NCBI RefSeq assembly: GCF_000002425.4
Contig: NC_037269.1
Span: 1,606,560-1,670,559, forward strand
Direction of reading: 5' to 3'
Length of the DNA stretch: 64,000 bases
Source: Physcomitrium patens
Lineage: Eukaryota > Streptophyta > Bryopsida > Funariales > Funariaceae
Shown one piece after another: positions 22,641 through 35,118 of this stretch. Made by a program: the position numbers and the translations under genes. Position 1 is the first letter of the stretch. Each line of letters begins with the position of its first letter. The notes beneath the pieces were generated by a model that ran no database searches, was not told where the DNA came from, and saw only the letters and a program-made list of their open reading frames with translations.

Positions 22641-22740
22641 TAAGATGAATTGATTTTTTTAGTCAAAGAGAAAGAGAAGAAGTTTTCACTATTTCAAAAA
22701 CAAGATTCAAATGCTTCTTTAAATAAATCTAAATTATGTT

Positions 22741-22873
22741 AAGAAACACTAAAGTATGGTAAAATTAAAAATTTATTAGAATATGAAATATAAAAGTTTA
22801 ATTTATGACTTATATTAGATATATATATTGTATTACCATAAAAAATTAATAATAAATCATAATAATATATGTG

Positions 22874-22906
<33 letters not shown>

Positions 22907-25040
22907 CTTAATTATTTAAAATATTATATTTAAATAAATATTATTTTAATTTAGAATTGATTTATAAATACATACATATATGTGATTTAATTCAATTATA
23001 AAATATTCGTAATTTTAAAATTATTTTAAAACCACATCAATTCAAAATTATTTTATAAAATCAACTTTTATAATTTCCTATAATCTTTTTAAATAGAATG
23101 AAAAAAATATATGTTTTATTAGATTATTATATATATATATATATCATTATAATTATATTTATTTATTTATTTATTTAATTTATAATTTTATAATATACTA
23201 TGTAAGACTTTTGGAATATTGAAAATGAATCATACTACAAAAGATATGTTTTTAGATAATTTAATTTTTTTTTAATGAATCAAAAGATTTAAATTGATAT
23301 TTTCTAAGCATTTGTATCTATGTTTTTTAAAAGCCTATATTTTCTTTTGTATGTTTAGACTTTAACTAAATTTAATTGAATTTTATATTATTCAAAAATA
23401 AAGATTTTAAGATTATCAATAGATTACCATTGAAATTCAAGAATTAAAAAATGATAAAAATGTTAAAAATAATTACTAGCATAAGCATTTTTAATGTAAA
23501 AATGGTTAGTTTAAAAGCACAACACTAATAAATTGAATAAAATTCCTATTGTATAACTAGAAGACTTTTAAATTCTTACTTTTATTTTTCTAGTTTTACA
23601 CATCTTACTTAAATAATAGAATTATTACTTAAATGAATATCTTAACAATAAAGTCGAAATTTTCAAATTACCAACTTTAATATAAAAGCAATAGAAGTTC
23701 CAAATTATTTAATAGATTAATAAAATTATTTAATTTCAGCTATGTATTATTATAAATCTATATTTATTCAAAGTATAAATTAAATATTTGACATTTTTTA
23801 GTAAAATTATTAATTCAAAACATGTGAACATCAACAAGTTTTAAGTTTCTAATTTCTTTAAAATTTCTATTATTATCTGATTTTTATTTTTAAATTTAAT
23901 TTCTTTATAATATTTTTTAATGTAAAAAATAAGAAAATTTTTAATTTCATACCTTTTAGGCAGATATAAAATTTTGGTTTATTCATAACTAATCGTTTGT
24001 TAGTTAATAGTCAAATTTTATTGAAACATATTTTAAAATATTTAGAATAATATTCTTAATAAATATTTTTTCAAGTTCTAAATAATGATTTTATATAATT
24101 TAAACATAATTTTTATATATATATATAATAGGCTCTATTAATATTTATTGAAATTATACACATAGATACATTATGTTTTAGTTCTAAAATTTTATAAATT
24201 TATTCTATTTTTTAATGATTTAAGTTTATCTTGAAATGATATTATATAACAATTTTATTTATTAGAAGCCAATTAGAAGTAAAACCAAAAATACACTTAG
24301 AATTGTTTTTAAAATATTAATTGTCTTATATTTGGCTGATTTGTATTGAAGTAAAGCTGATTTATATTGAAGTAAAGCTGATTTATATGAATTTGTTGTA
24401 TAAGTAGTATTACTATGGTATATTATATATCATCAAAATAAAAAACAAAAAAAGGTAACAGTCGAATATAATATATAAAAATAATAATATGTATTAAAAC
24501 TCCAAAATAAATTTTTTTTGTTTAGCATTCACAAAAGATGTGGGTGGTATGTGATAGATAGTTGGTTGTGGTAGCAATCACAAAAACTAGAGAAGCATTA
24601 ATAATATCCTACATTAATATTAACAATCTTATACTTTTAAAAATATATTATATTACTAAAAGATTCTATTAATTGTATTTAAAACATACAAGTTCTATGT
24701 AAAAATAACCAAGAAAATATTTTAAACAATGAATCACTATAAAAATACATGTAAAATGTTTTTAGTATAATAATTCAGTTACCTTATCTACTATATAGTT
24801 TTGTATATTATTTTTAATGATATCTTATATATTGTGGTACAAAATTGGTTTCTAATATTGAAAAACATAAGTAGATGAAGGAGGAAAATACATAGAGAAA
24901 AAAATTACTAAAAAAATATATTATTTTAATGAATGCAGAAAACAAAAAACAAAACAAAACAAATAGTAGTTTGTTTTGTATAAAACAATTCAATATTTAC
25001 TTTGTGACACATTGAATGCATCATAAAACAAGAGTATTTT
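22741..25040. other. AT-rich intergenic stretch
   Basis: I see no gene or recognisable transposon. It holds (TA)n tracts at about 22878-22905 and 23131-23144 and a short tandem repeat at 24335-24387. The base composition changes sharply near 25150 where the GC-rich gene start begins. Confidence 0.5.
24335..24387 (+). repeat. 21-bp tandem repeat, 2.5 units
   Basis: The unit GCTGATTTATATTGAAGTAAA occurs in two full copies with one mismatch, followed by a partial third. Confidence 0.8.
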
Positions 25041-25159
25041 AATATTAAAATATCAAACATTGATTAGCAAAAGCATACTATGTAACACAAGTAATGACAC
25101 AAGAACTCACTTTGTTTTCTTAATCCAAAACGATAATGCACATTGGAGGCAAAGAGAGG

Positions 25160-25420
25160 ATCACACTTTCACTTTTTTCAGTCCGCGTGTCCGAAGAACG
25201 CCGGGCAGAACGGGGAAGCGACCCTACTTAAGGGACGGGCCTGGTGGGTCCAAAGGCTCAAAGACTCCTCCGAAGGATTCGCCACTCTGCCTCCAAACCC
25301 TAGTCAGTACTGCTGCTCTGCCGCTGCTTGTTGTTGCTCTGCCCTCAAGTGCCTCCCTCATGTAGTGCTTGCGTTGCGTTCCGTTGCCCCGTGGACTCCC
25401 GACTCCTCCTTTCTACGTAA
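25160..25420 (+). promoter_or_regulatory. GC-rich promoter and transcript start region of the dsRNA-binding protein gene
   Basis: A CpG-rich island starts abruptly at about 25150 after 2.4 kb of AT-rich DNA and runs through the gene's 5' region. It contains the telo-box AAACCCTA (25295-25302), a motif frequent near transcript starts of plant housekeeping genes. The exact start cannot be seen. No clear TATA box stands at a fixed distance. Overlapping open frames in this island have no similarity that I recognise. Confidence 0.45.
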
Positions 25421-26232
25421 GTGCGATGCCTGTCCCTCTTTCGCAGCGAGCTTCTGGCTTTTCTGCTGCTTCCTTTTATCGTTCCAAGCAATCGCTGGAA
25501 GCTTTTGAGAGAGGCGTTTGAATCCGGTGCGTTGACGCCTGGCCGGTGAGTTTGGTTGGAGCCCGGTGGAGGTGTTCCGAGAGATGAATAGATTGGAGCG
25601 CCTTCCGGATTAATATCTCCCCGGCAAGGGAAGAATAAGTGTAAATGTAATTGGAAGAATTTGACGTGAGGAAGTGTGGGGGTTTACGCTCGGGTCCGAC
25701 AGTTTGGTTTTTGTTTGAGTTGCAATGTGAGTGAGGTGTGGACATTATCAAAGGTTTTCATATGAATTTCTGGTTCCCGTTGTCTTTTTCTGAAATCCAG
25801 GCTCGTGTAGGCTCAGAGAGAAGGTGCTTCAATGTGTTTGTTTTTACTCAATTATTCTGTCGCTCTGAAGGCTCCTGCTTCGGCTAGTGATCGTTTTTTT
25901 TAATTCTCTAATTTTCTAATTTTTTTGCTTGCGTAGAGCTGAATTTTGTGAAATGCGGAATTCGGCATGGATGTTTATTGACCTTTTGGTATTTGATCTC
26001 AATAGACTTTGTCTAGGTGTAACAGAGTCAAAGTGACTATTTACATGTAGCTCATGTAATCGAGTGCACCTATGTGGTGATTCTACTGTTGTTTTCCAAG
26101 GTAGAAAATAGATGGTTGGAGATGAAGCTAGTTTGGTACTCTGCCGTTGTGAAGTGGGATTCTGGGGCTGTTTAGTTGAAGTTATGTCAAGTAATGACTT
26201 TTTTGTCTGATGCAGAGAAAATAGACTTCGCG
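25420..26232 (+). other. 5' untranslated region with intron
   Basis: A splice acceptor TTTTTGTCTGATGCAG ends at 26215, 17 bases before the start codon, which shows that the transcript begins in an upstream untranslated exon. Candidate donors are GTAAGT at 25417 and GTGAGT at 25546; which is used cannot be told from sequence. Confidence 0.5.
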
Positions 26233-28614
26233 ATGTATAAAAGTCAATTACAGGAGTATGCCCAAAAGCAAGGCCTCATGTCTCCCTCGTATGAGTACGT
26301 GAAGGAGGGAGCGTCTCATGAACCTCGGTTCAAATCAACCGTATGGGTGAACGGTCGTGGCTATGAGTCTGCACCCGGTTATCCAACTCTTAGATCAGCG
26401 GAACATGCTGCTGCGAAGGCTGCCCTAGATTTTCTTCAAAAAACTCAGTTTAAGGTTGTTCCAGTGGTAAGTTTTTCTGTCGTTTTGGTTAACTTGGTTT
26501 CTCAATCTCGTTATCGTCACTTGTGACATATTGTTCCTCAATCTGAACGTCTAATTGCTGAACGGGTTAGTTAAGCCTATGGGGATCGCATTTCGGTTCT
26601 ACCAGTAAAGGATGTGCCATAAGTACTTCTGCTGTGCCATTCCTTCTTAGGAACCTCCATGTAGTCTAGGGTTGTTCTTTGCCTAGATTCTTTATTCACG
26701 TGTGCGTCAGATAATGCGTTAGGTTGTTTACTAGACATGCTTACTAAGTTGATTGTTAGTTGTGGTTTTTTTTTAGCTCGGATGTGATTTGTCCTTAGTT
26801 TACCTCGGATTAAACACGCTACAGATGGTTTAGCTACAATACACAGTATCTGCTCTCAGCGGTTGTAATGTCTTCTTAACGGTATATTTGAAAATGTTTG
26901 GAGATGGCTGTAGCCATTACAAGCATTTAGTTCATGACTTTTCGGCTGTCTTCCTGTTGTACATTAGGAAGACCTATAGCTCAGATGCTGGTCATGTCGC
27001 ATGCTTAAGATGTTTATAATGGGATTTGCAACACCTAAGTCAGCTTCGTGGTAGGTGTGGTACAGCATGAGTCAGGTCTCTGCAAGAATCTATTACAAGA
27101 ATTCGCCCAGAAGCATGGGTATCCGCTACCTCAGTACAAAAGTGTTCGGCAAGGAGAGGAGCACTCACTCGTATTCTCATCAACTGTCGAAATTGCTGGT
27201 GTGAGCTACAGTGGTGGTTGTGCCAAAAGCAAGAAAGAAGCAGAAATAAAAGCTGCTCGCACTGCTCTTCTTGCCATTCAGGCCACACAACCAGGTATCG
27301 TAATCACCTTTGATTGGATTGTACAACTCCTATATCTCATGTTCACGCAACCTCTACCTAGGACTAATCTGCTTTAAAAATGACACTCCTTGCCATGTAG
27401 TTGTGACTAACTTCATCTTTACTGTAACGTGGGTTTTGCTTCAGCTGAGCCTCATATTGCTGTATCTCCAGTGGATCAACCTGGTCTTGTAAGGAGTCTC
27501 TTTCACACGTTGCCATTTGATTTCAGTCATTATAGTCTACAGACTTTTGCGCTACCAGCTGAATTTGGGTTGCAATCAGAACATCTTGTGCACATATATG
27601 CGCATTAATCTGTTTGTGTATGGTATCTCTTGGTCCCATACTGGGCGACCCTTCCCAATCCATAGCCGCAGCTTCTCAACTGTTGTTTATAGATTGTTTG
27701 AATGCGTAATATACGAAGCCAAGTTTAGCACTTGGGTCGCTTGGTATCTGATAGTCAATCCGCAGGCTACTTTTTCATGATACTCGAATCAAAGTCTGAC
27801 CTGGTCAACACTTCCAGTATTCATGACCTGATGCCTTTTGCAGGTTGCAAATTTTGTCAAAGCTCAACAAAAGCGTAAGAGAAAAGGTAGGCTACATCCT
27901 GTGGTAGTTGAGGAGCCCCTTGCCACGAGAGTGAAGCAGTGCGTAGGGCAAATTCCTGAACCAGTACAATTGAATCAAGTGCACCAGGTACCGTACATGC
28001 ATCAGATACCACAAGTGCACCAGATGTCCCAAGGTCCCCAAGTTCCTCAAATTCCCCAGTACCACCATGTAATACCAGTGAATCAGGTAGGACAACAGTA
28101 TTCAGTTAATCCTGGTACGTTCCCTGCACAGAACGTTTCACCAAATGATGTGAAAAAAGAGCCTATGTCGAACGTCGGGGCACATGATAATCTAGTGACC
28201 CAGCTCGACATCGGAAAAAAGTCAGTAGCTTCGCATAAACCTGTAGCAGGGACGGAATCAAAACTGGTTGCTAAGGTTGTCGATGTGAAGGAGGCAGCTG
28301 TATCCGACGTACAGCGGGCTGCAGTTGAAGTTGAACCTACCGCAGTGCATCAGATTTCTATCACAACTGATGTGATTAAGGAATCACGAAATGTCAAAAT
28401 CTCTAATGTGAAAGCCAATGCTGTGTTAGAGACCTTGACAACCGGTTCAAAGAGAAATTCTCCACTGATAGAACCACGTGTGAACGAAGAATCTTCACCT
28501 TCACAGAAATTAGTTCCCACTGCTCTAAAATCGCCAGCTGCATCACAGCGAGCCGTTGGGCGGAATTTCATGGATGTCCAACTTCCGATCAAAAGAAGAC
28601 ACAAAGACCATTGA
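26233..28614 (+). CDS. double-stranded-RNA-binding protein (DRB family), four coding exons
   Basis: The protein starts MYKSQLQEYAQ, the usual start of plant DRB proteins, which bind dsRNA and assist Dicer-like enzymes or related RNA processes. Coding exons fit as 26233-26466, 27066-27294, 27445-27488 and 27844-28614, all with GT donors and AG acceptors and matching phases, giving 425 residues. The first dsRNA-binding domain spans residues 1-70 and the second about 82-148; the second keeps the RNA-contacting KSKKEAE motif, the first has RSAEHAA at that place, as usual in the family. Exon 4 starts with a basic cluster KRKRK (likely nuclear signal), then a Gln/Pro/His/Val-rich stretch (QVPQIPQYHH) and a long Lys/Ser-rich tail without known domain ending in KRRHKDH. 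Which DRB subgroup it belongs to I cannot say. Confidence 0.88.
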
Positions 28615-29549
28615 AGGCAGGACTAAAAACTGTCTGTTGAAGCTGCGTATAGTTTGCAACATAGGTGAGACCGTCAATACTGTACTCCTCGTCATGTTGG
28701 ATTCACCTAATTTTGTCCAATTATGTTCCTTTATACCATGCATGGTTGTTGAAGTTATTGAAATTAATTCCTTGTTATGAGGTAATCTGTTTTATATCGT
28801 TTTGAAAATAAGAGCATGAATAGTACATGTGAATTAGCATAATTCTTGATGCCGAATTTGAATATGCTACTTTTGTGTTACCCGCCTGTGCAAGGTTGGA
28901 CCATATTCTTCTGACGGAGATACAACTGCGTGGAATTTTTCATCAAACAAGAATTTGTGAACTTTAATACGCTTTGGATGATATTAATATCTGATGAGCT
29001 CTAATTCACTGTGTTGGTCCTTGACTAAGACAGTTTATTGTATCAACCATGTCCTTCAGGAGCGGGACAGTCGTCATGTAACAGCTTTTAAACAAACACA
29101 GCGCACATTTTAAGTCTGCAACGCGGCGACAGGATTTTATGAGTGATGTAGCAAGCAGATATATCCATGGTTGCAGATTCTGCGCCGTGCACTAGAACTT
29201 GATCTTTAAGTAGATAACGCTTTAAGGTGGCTGCGAATGGTTGTTATGTATAATGTGCAGAAGAATGCAGTTTAGTCCTTAGTCTTGGTGATCTACCTTG
29301 TGTTGCCCGTCAAGTGCTTGAAACAAGCTGCTGACTGTCGGGACAATTTTGACAATGGCTGATTTGTTTAAATCGTTACGACTCCCACTCTTGCTGATGC
29401 ATATCAAAGTATTATTTAATCCTGAGGAGTACTGTAATCCTGAATTTTGCTCGATGCATTCGCTCATCATGGATTTGAGTAGCCTATTACCGTAGAAAAC
29501 AATGTCGGAGTGGTATGAAAACCGCCACCCTCGGATTTCATTTGAAGGA
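28615..29549 (+). other. 3' flank of the dsRNA-binding protein gene
   Basis: Composition remains intermediate (about 40 percent G+C by eye) to about 29550, suggesting 3' untranslated or genic flank. The open frames here have no recognisable motifs. A possible donor GTGAGA at 28654 could mark an intron in the 3' untranslated region. Confidence 0.35.
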
Positions 29550-32500
29550 GCCTCTGTTCATTCCTTCAATTCTTTTCAATTCTTTCTGTAGGCTCTTTCA
29601 AGTGTGGTGGTAATTGAATCAAACAAATGGTATTCCAATTTTTTGAGAAGAAATGGGCCAAGTCTTCAATTATTTTCTTTGTTTTAAAGGTGATTAGTCT
29701 TGATATCACAACAAAGTAATCATGTTTTGTTACCAACTTTGAATTTAGATTGTTCTTTTCTAAAAACATCTACATCAGTTTTTTAATATTCTTGAGTGTC
29801 TTTTATTTGTATCTTCATTATTGTCTGAAGTTATTTCATTCTACTTATCAAATCTTTTATTATTAGATTTTGAACTCTTAAAAAATCAAATGTATCAAAT
29901 CATAAAAGTTATTTATAACCAAAAAAAAATGGAGTTTCTTAAATCAAAGAATGACCAATATTATTATATAAAAGCTTTGCAAATGGTAAGAAAATTGTCC
30001 AATTGATTTGGTAGTAGTTGATAATATATCACAAATACTATTCCAAAGCTTGATTCACATGTTCCATTTGTTCATTGATTTGAAGATGAAAAGTTGAAGT
30101 TTGATATGAATTAAGGCTTTTGATCAATTATAATATCACTTGAAGGTGAATGATATTAGTATTATTTAAAAACAAGTTAGTTGTTTCTTCACAAGTAATT
30201 ATTTTTGAATATAGTATAAAATACACTATTTTGAAAGAAAGAAAGTAAAATAAAATAAAAAATCTAACATTATAAACATAGAATTATAAAAATTTGAAAT
30301 AAAAAGATCTAAAATAAAATCTATTAAAACAAATGACTAGGATTGCTTTGAAATAAGTAGAGATTGAAAAAGTTCATAAGATTGATGACATATAGTCTTT
30401 GCTTTAGAACAAACGTAACATGATTGAACAAATGTTTTTTCTTCTTTTAACATTTGAAGCCATCAAAAATCTCTTGAAATAAGTTCCAACATTTTCTTAT
30501 ATCAAATGTTATATGTTGTTAGAAAGTTGGCTTGTGCTAAGTTTGCTTGTAATGCACATAATCATGCTTCAACTTTAGAAATATAAAACAAATTTTAATT
30601 GATATTACTTTTTTCAATAAATTTTGTTCAAGTTTGTTAATAAATAACTTAAAGGTATAATTGGTCAAGTTTCAAAAAAATACTTTGTTGTTGATTATAT
30701 GTTGTATCTTCTTCTTTTGGATTAAGATAAGAACATCTAAACAAGACATTTGAGAAGTCATTGTTTTCTAAAACAATATATAATATTAGATACAAATTAT
30801 AAAAAGAACATGCTCCAACAAGCTTCATAATAATTTGAAATATGTGATGACATTAAATACTCAAGATTATTTTTATTAATATAAAAAGTAATAGAATGAA
30901 AAGCATCCTTTAGGTAGTGGTGCCATTTTTGGAATAAATCCATAATAGTAAAAAGTTCTTTTTATTGTGGATCTTATAATTAATTTGTATTTTTGGAAAT
31001 ATTCTTGAATAAAAAATAATAGAATAGAATTTATTATCTTCATCTGATACCAAGTTTAATACATTATTTTATATAAAAAATGGCTTTGAGAAATCATAAC
31101 AAAATAAAATAGATGTTGAAGTAACGGCCATTTTTAAACCTTAGAATATTGCTTCTATATCTTTACTTTATTGTAATTTCTTTTTAAAACTTAATTGAGT
31201 AAGTGAAACAACTTAAGAATTTTTTTTGATAAATATTCAATAATGGTTTATAAATCTAAAATAAGTGGATATCATATATAATTTTTAGAAGTTTTCAATC
31301 TATGATAGTTTTCATCTTTTTAGAATTTATTTGCAAATTGTTATTTGAAATGATGTATGCCAAAAATCCTACTTAAATTGTGTAAAAAATATATTTTTTT
31401 ATCTAGGTATATAAACTTAAATCTCTAAATTCTTGTAATACAAGACAAACATATTATTTATATTCTTCTTTATTCTTGAAATATATAAGAATATTATCTA
31501 AATAGAATGTAATAAAATCATCTAAATATTTATGAAATATATTTCTAATCAAATAATAGAAATCAATTGGAGTATTTGTAAATTCTTAAGATATAATATT
31601 GTATTTGAAATTTCCATATCAAATAAAAAATAGAATCTTTTATTTACTTCTTCTTTAATATGTACTAAATTATAGGAACTTTGTAAATATATTTTATTGT
31701 AGATTTTAGCTTCATTTTATTAATCAAAGAATTTCAATAATAAAGACAAAAAATAACAATAATTATTGATGGTCAATTTTTTAAATTTAGAATAATCTAT
31801 ACACATTCAAAAGGATCCATCTTTTTTTTTTACAAAAAGAATTGGCACACTTGTAAGAAATTTTGAATGTTGAACAGAATTCTTTGTAAGATTTTTATTA
31901 ATGTATTCTTTGAAAGTATCAAGTTCATTTTGCAGCAAGTTGTAATTTTATCCAAATAGTAATTAAGTCCCTTCTTAAAGATTAATTGCATAATTATAAG
32001 ATTGATATTTTGATAATACAACAATATTCTTATCTTCAAATACATCTTGTTATTCTTTATACTACTTCAAATTCTATTGCAATCTTTATTTGAATGAACA
32101 CTTTGTATTACAAAAATAACAAATTTATTCTTATCTTTAATAGCTTGCATAAATCTCCTAGTTGCCACAAATAAAGTTTAAGCTAGTTTGTTGTCATAAA
32201 AACTAACTCTTGAAGTGACTTTTTGTGGTTTTTTTATCAACATTTAGATTATGTAATTTAAAACAAGCAAGGCCAAATATTATTCAATTTTAAGAACATT
32301 GAATAATATTAAAGACAATGTTAGATATTTGATCTCTTGATTCTACTTTTGATGGTTTGATTTCTTCTATATATATTCAAATGCAAGTGATTGTCCATCA
32401 ATAATTTCTATTGGGATTAGTTGAATCTTCTTTAAAAGTAACAATTTTTGTTGTAATACAAAGTCTTTATTTGTAAAATTTACTAAGTCTTTAATATTTA

Positions 32501-33815
32501 AAATTATTTGAGCTAAAAATTTATTATTTGAAGTTATAATAATCTTAGAAAGTTTAAAACAATATATGGGATCTAAAGTTGTTAAACCATAAGGTTTTTA
32601 TTTCAATTGAATGTCTTTATTTTTTAATCTTTTAAGTTTAAATTTATATTATTTGCTTTAAATCTTATTAAATTGATATAAAGATTTTATATCTTTTATA
32701 TTATTATCTTATAATATAAACATAATATTTTTTATTTTTTATATGTCAATCATTTGAATTGAGTTGTATCAATTTGCATATATTTTGATGTTAATGAATA
32801 AGTTTCTAAAAACTTAAGGATTGTTGTCATAATTTAATTTGTTCTTCTTTAATCATAATTTTGTTCTTGAGGCCTTTAAAAGAGTTGATTGTCATATGGA
32901 ATAGCTTAAGTAATAAATAATTCTAATAAGTCTTATTTTTACATTATTAATAATAAATTTATAACATTATCTTTTAATCTATATCAAAATTAATTGATAA
33001 GGGCTTTATTATTTTAATATACAATATAAGAAAGTTTTTGAAATATGGTAGTATAGATGGTAGTTGATTGTGATCTTTGTTGTAAAGACTAGAGTTTTGT
33101 TTTTTTATCTTTTCTTAATTTATTTCTCTAAATGTAAACACTTTCAAGAATGATTTAAGATTATATATAAATTATGAATTTTTTTAATCACATATGCAAT
33201 TCAAATGGGAATACTTCTAAATAAAAATATAATTTTAATTTCAATTTGAATAAATCTTTCTAAATATTAAGAAGAATGTAATCTTAAATAGAACTTGAAT
33301 TATTGTATAAATCTTCAAAATTTTGATCTTGTTCCATTAAACTTCTTTCATATACTAATATTTGTGTTCTTTATATTTTTAATAGCAAAAAAAATTGAAT
33401 TCACTTGTGAGGTTGATTTATTTATTTCCTTAATGTGTATAATTTTTTTGTGTAGACATTAGAATTCATTATTTATTTCTTTTATAGACATAAGAATAGT
33501 GTTTATATAATTGATATTGATAATATGTAAAAAGAAATTCCTAAGAATATTAAAAAGCTTATGAAGATTTGTAATAATTATTATCTATTCTTTTATTAAA
33601 TAAAGTATTCATATTTTTTTTCTTTCCACTTCTATATTAAAGGATTTTAATAAATCTAAAAGTCGAATTAGAATAGGATAATCTCCAACCTCTATTATCA
33701 AAAACATATTTTTACAAAGAGAAGTATTTTATTTTTATTTTAAAAAAAATAATATTAAAAATCAAAAAATATTATTTGAAGGTGAATAGTTTGCAATTTT
33801 TAAAACACAATAATA
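29550..33815 (-). pseudogene. old chromovirus, internal region (minus strand), target of the nested insertion
   Basis: The segment parallels the internal region of the complete chromovirus at 34369-39341. The clearest matches are integrase C-terminus at 29690-29770 (compare 35320-35400), RT start at 31800-31870 (compare 37260-37330, the lysine-rich turn before the MCVDY motif) and the leader at 33640-33810. No open frame longer than about 70 residues remains. Its 5' LTR is on the other side of the inserted element at 39950-40430. Its own 3' end is missing; it breaks off near 29550 beside the host gene. Confidence 0.7.
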
Positions 33816-33820
33816 AAAAG

Positions 33821-34368
33821 TGTCAAGGATATGAACTGGAAGAAGATGCAAAAACCTGAAAAACCTATATTGAAAGAAAATTGATAAAATAGCAATAAAA
33901 TAATTTGTATATTAAAAGAAAACTAGAATGGCTATTGCCAAAAGATAAAGAAACTAGAGACTCTTAAATCTAGACTAGAAGCAAGAAAAGAGTTGACAAG
34001 ACTAAAGAGGGCTTCATTCTTACCTCTATATATATTATCTAACTGAGAGCTACGTGGCGATGTTTTATAAGACCTCTAATATATATTGACTTTGCAAAAT
34101 ACATGCTTTAGCTTACAATATAAGTTTTCTATATGTGGGCCACACAGTTAGCTTATACTTTAAGCTACTAACATATGTGGCACATGGCTAATTTATTGAC
34201 CACGTTTTTAATCTAAAAAATTAATTAAAGACACATATAAAGTCAAAGCAGTGTCTATGAAGCTTTTAAGAAGATTCTATAGAAGATATTATGGAATTAA
34301 TTTACTTTTACTTACTATTATCTAAATCATGTAGATAATTATTAATTTACATGTATATATCCGTGACA
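33821..34368 (-). repeat. 3' LTR of the complete chromovirus
   Basis: About 548 bases, ending at the high side in CCGTGACA (TGTCACGG on the minus strand). It matches 39342-39886 along its whole length, including the AGAGTTGACAAGA and GCCACGTTTTT-type stretches. Confidence 0.85.
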
Positions 34369-34959
34369 TTATCTCCTCTTCTAGGGACAAGTTCCATGAG
34401 GATCAATCTTCATATGTTAAAGAAATCCAAGATGCGGCAAATTATATTAACTACATACTCCAATCTTTGTTCTCTTCAAAGATAGTTGGTAGGCCCTCTC
34501 AGCCATTGATAGTATCCTATACTAGGGCAAAAAGACCACCCTGTTATTTGGTTATTGTTGAGGCTTTTGTAACTTCTTTTAAATAAAATATTTGAAATAT
34601 TATTACGAGTTGATCCTAACTCTAATAAAATCACTTAACATTGAAAGTCTCTTCCAAGGTTAAGATACCAAGTACATTATATCTTGCCATCTATTCGAAG
34701 AAAGACATGTCATTCTTGAGGATCTTCATCTCAAATTTGTCAACTTGAAGGTTGTAACAATTGCAATGTCCTATCTGATAAATCCGCAAATGAAAGCTCT
34801 TGAATTGAATCTACTCATTGTTGGTTGTCTAACTCCATAGCGTCACAAATACATAGAAGCTACAAAAAAAGATAAAAGATAGAATGTAATTTTCTTTAGA
34901 CCTTGTTTCTTTTATAGCAAAGACTTACTATTCTTCATCTTAATTTAGATAAATATTAT

Positions 34960-35118
34960 GGATAAAAAGCCTCCATCGTCTTTGTTACATTTATAAGATT
35001 CTTTACTAGCTTCCATATACATTCAGTAATATCATATCTATGCCAATGAATAAGATATTCGAATTTATTTTGGCATCGCCTTAAATCTAGAATTTCTTCT
35101 ATTTCAAACTTTTCATTA
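34960..35118 (-). pseudogene. chromodomain of the complete chromovirus
   Basis: Minus-strand reading gives FEIEEILDLRR, then EYLIHWHRYD and ECIWKLVKNL, ending MEAFYP. This is the chromodomain pattern with the conserved hydrophobic start, the Y-L-x-x-W strand and the second W of the aromatic cage. In chromoviruses this C-terminal module of integrase directs insertion to heterochromatin through methylated histone H3. A stop follows directly. The same domain is at 61800-61970 in the + strand copy. Confidence 0.8.

Larger units (their letters stand above)
18525..22740 (+). pseudogene. fossil frame of 13-residue acidic repeats, split by two solo LTRs
   Basis: After removing two solo LTRs (18587-19990, 20525-22289) the remaining pieces 18525-18586, 19991-20524 and 22290-22740 form a continuous tandem array of about 39-base units, some 22 or more. 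One + strand frame runs through nearly all of it as a 13-residue repeat with the pattern D-[DN]-Q-L-[VI]-F-x-[ED]-[EK]-[VM]-V-E-[VI]. Unit lengths vary mostly in multiples of three. Most stops fall at two repeat positions where CAA/CAG would be expected, so they can be explained by C-to-T change. A lysine-rich non-repeat tail (about 22620-22740) follows. I do not recognise the protein. It may be a host gene or part of a lost transposon; its 5' end is cut by the chromovirus LTR. Confidence 0.55.

Noticed and set aside
25060-25508. Overlapping + strand open frames in the GC island
   Set aside because: They overlap in different frames in front of a well-supported gene, contain no recognisable motif, and fit a promoter and leader.
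29566-29769. Minus-strand open frame near the dsRNA-binding protein gene as a host gene
   Set aside because: Its sequence matches the integrase C-terminal region of the chromovirus at 35320-35400, so it is transposon remnant.
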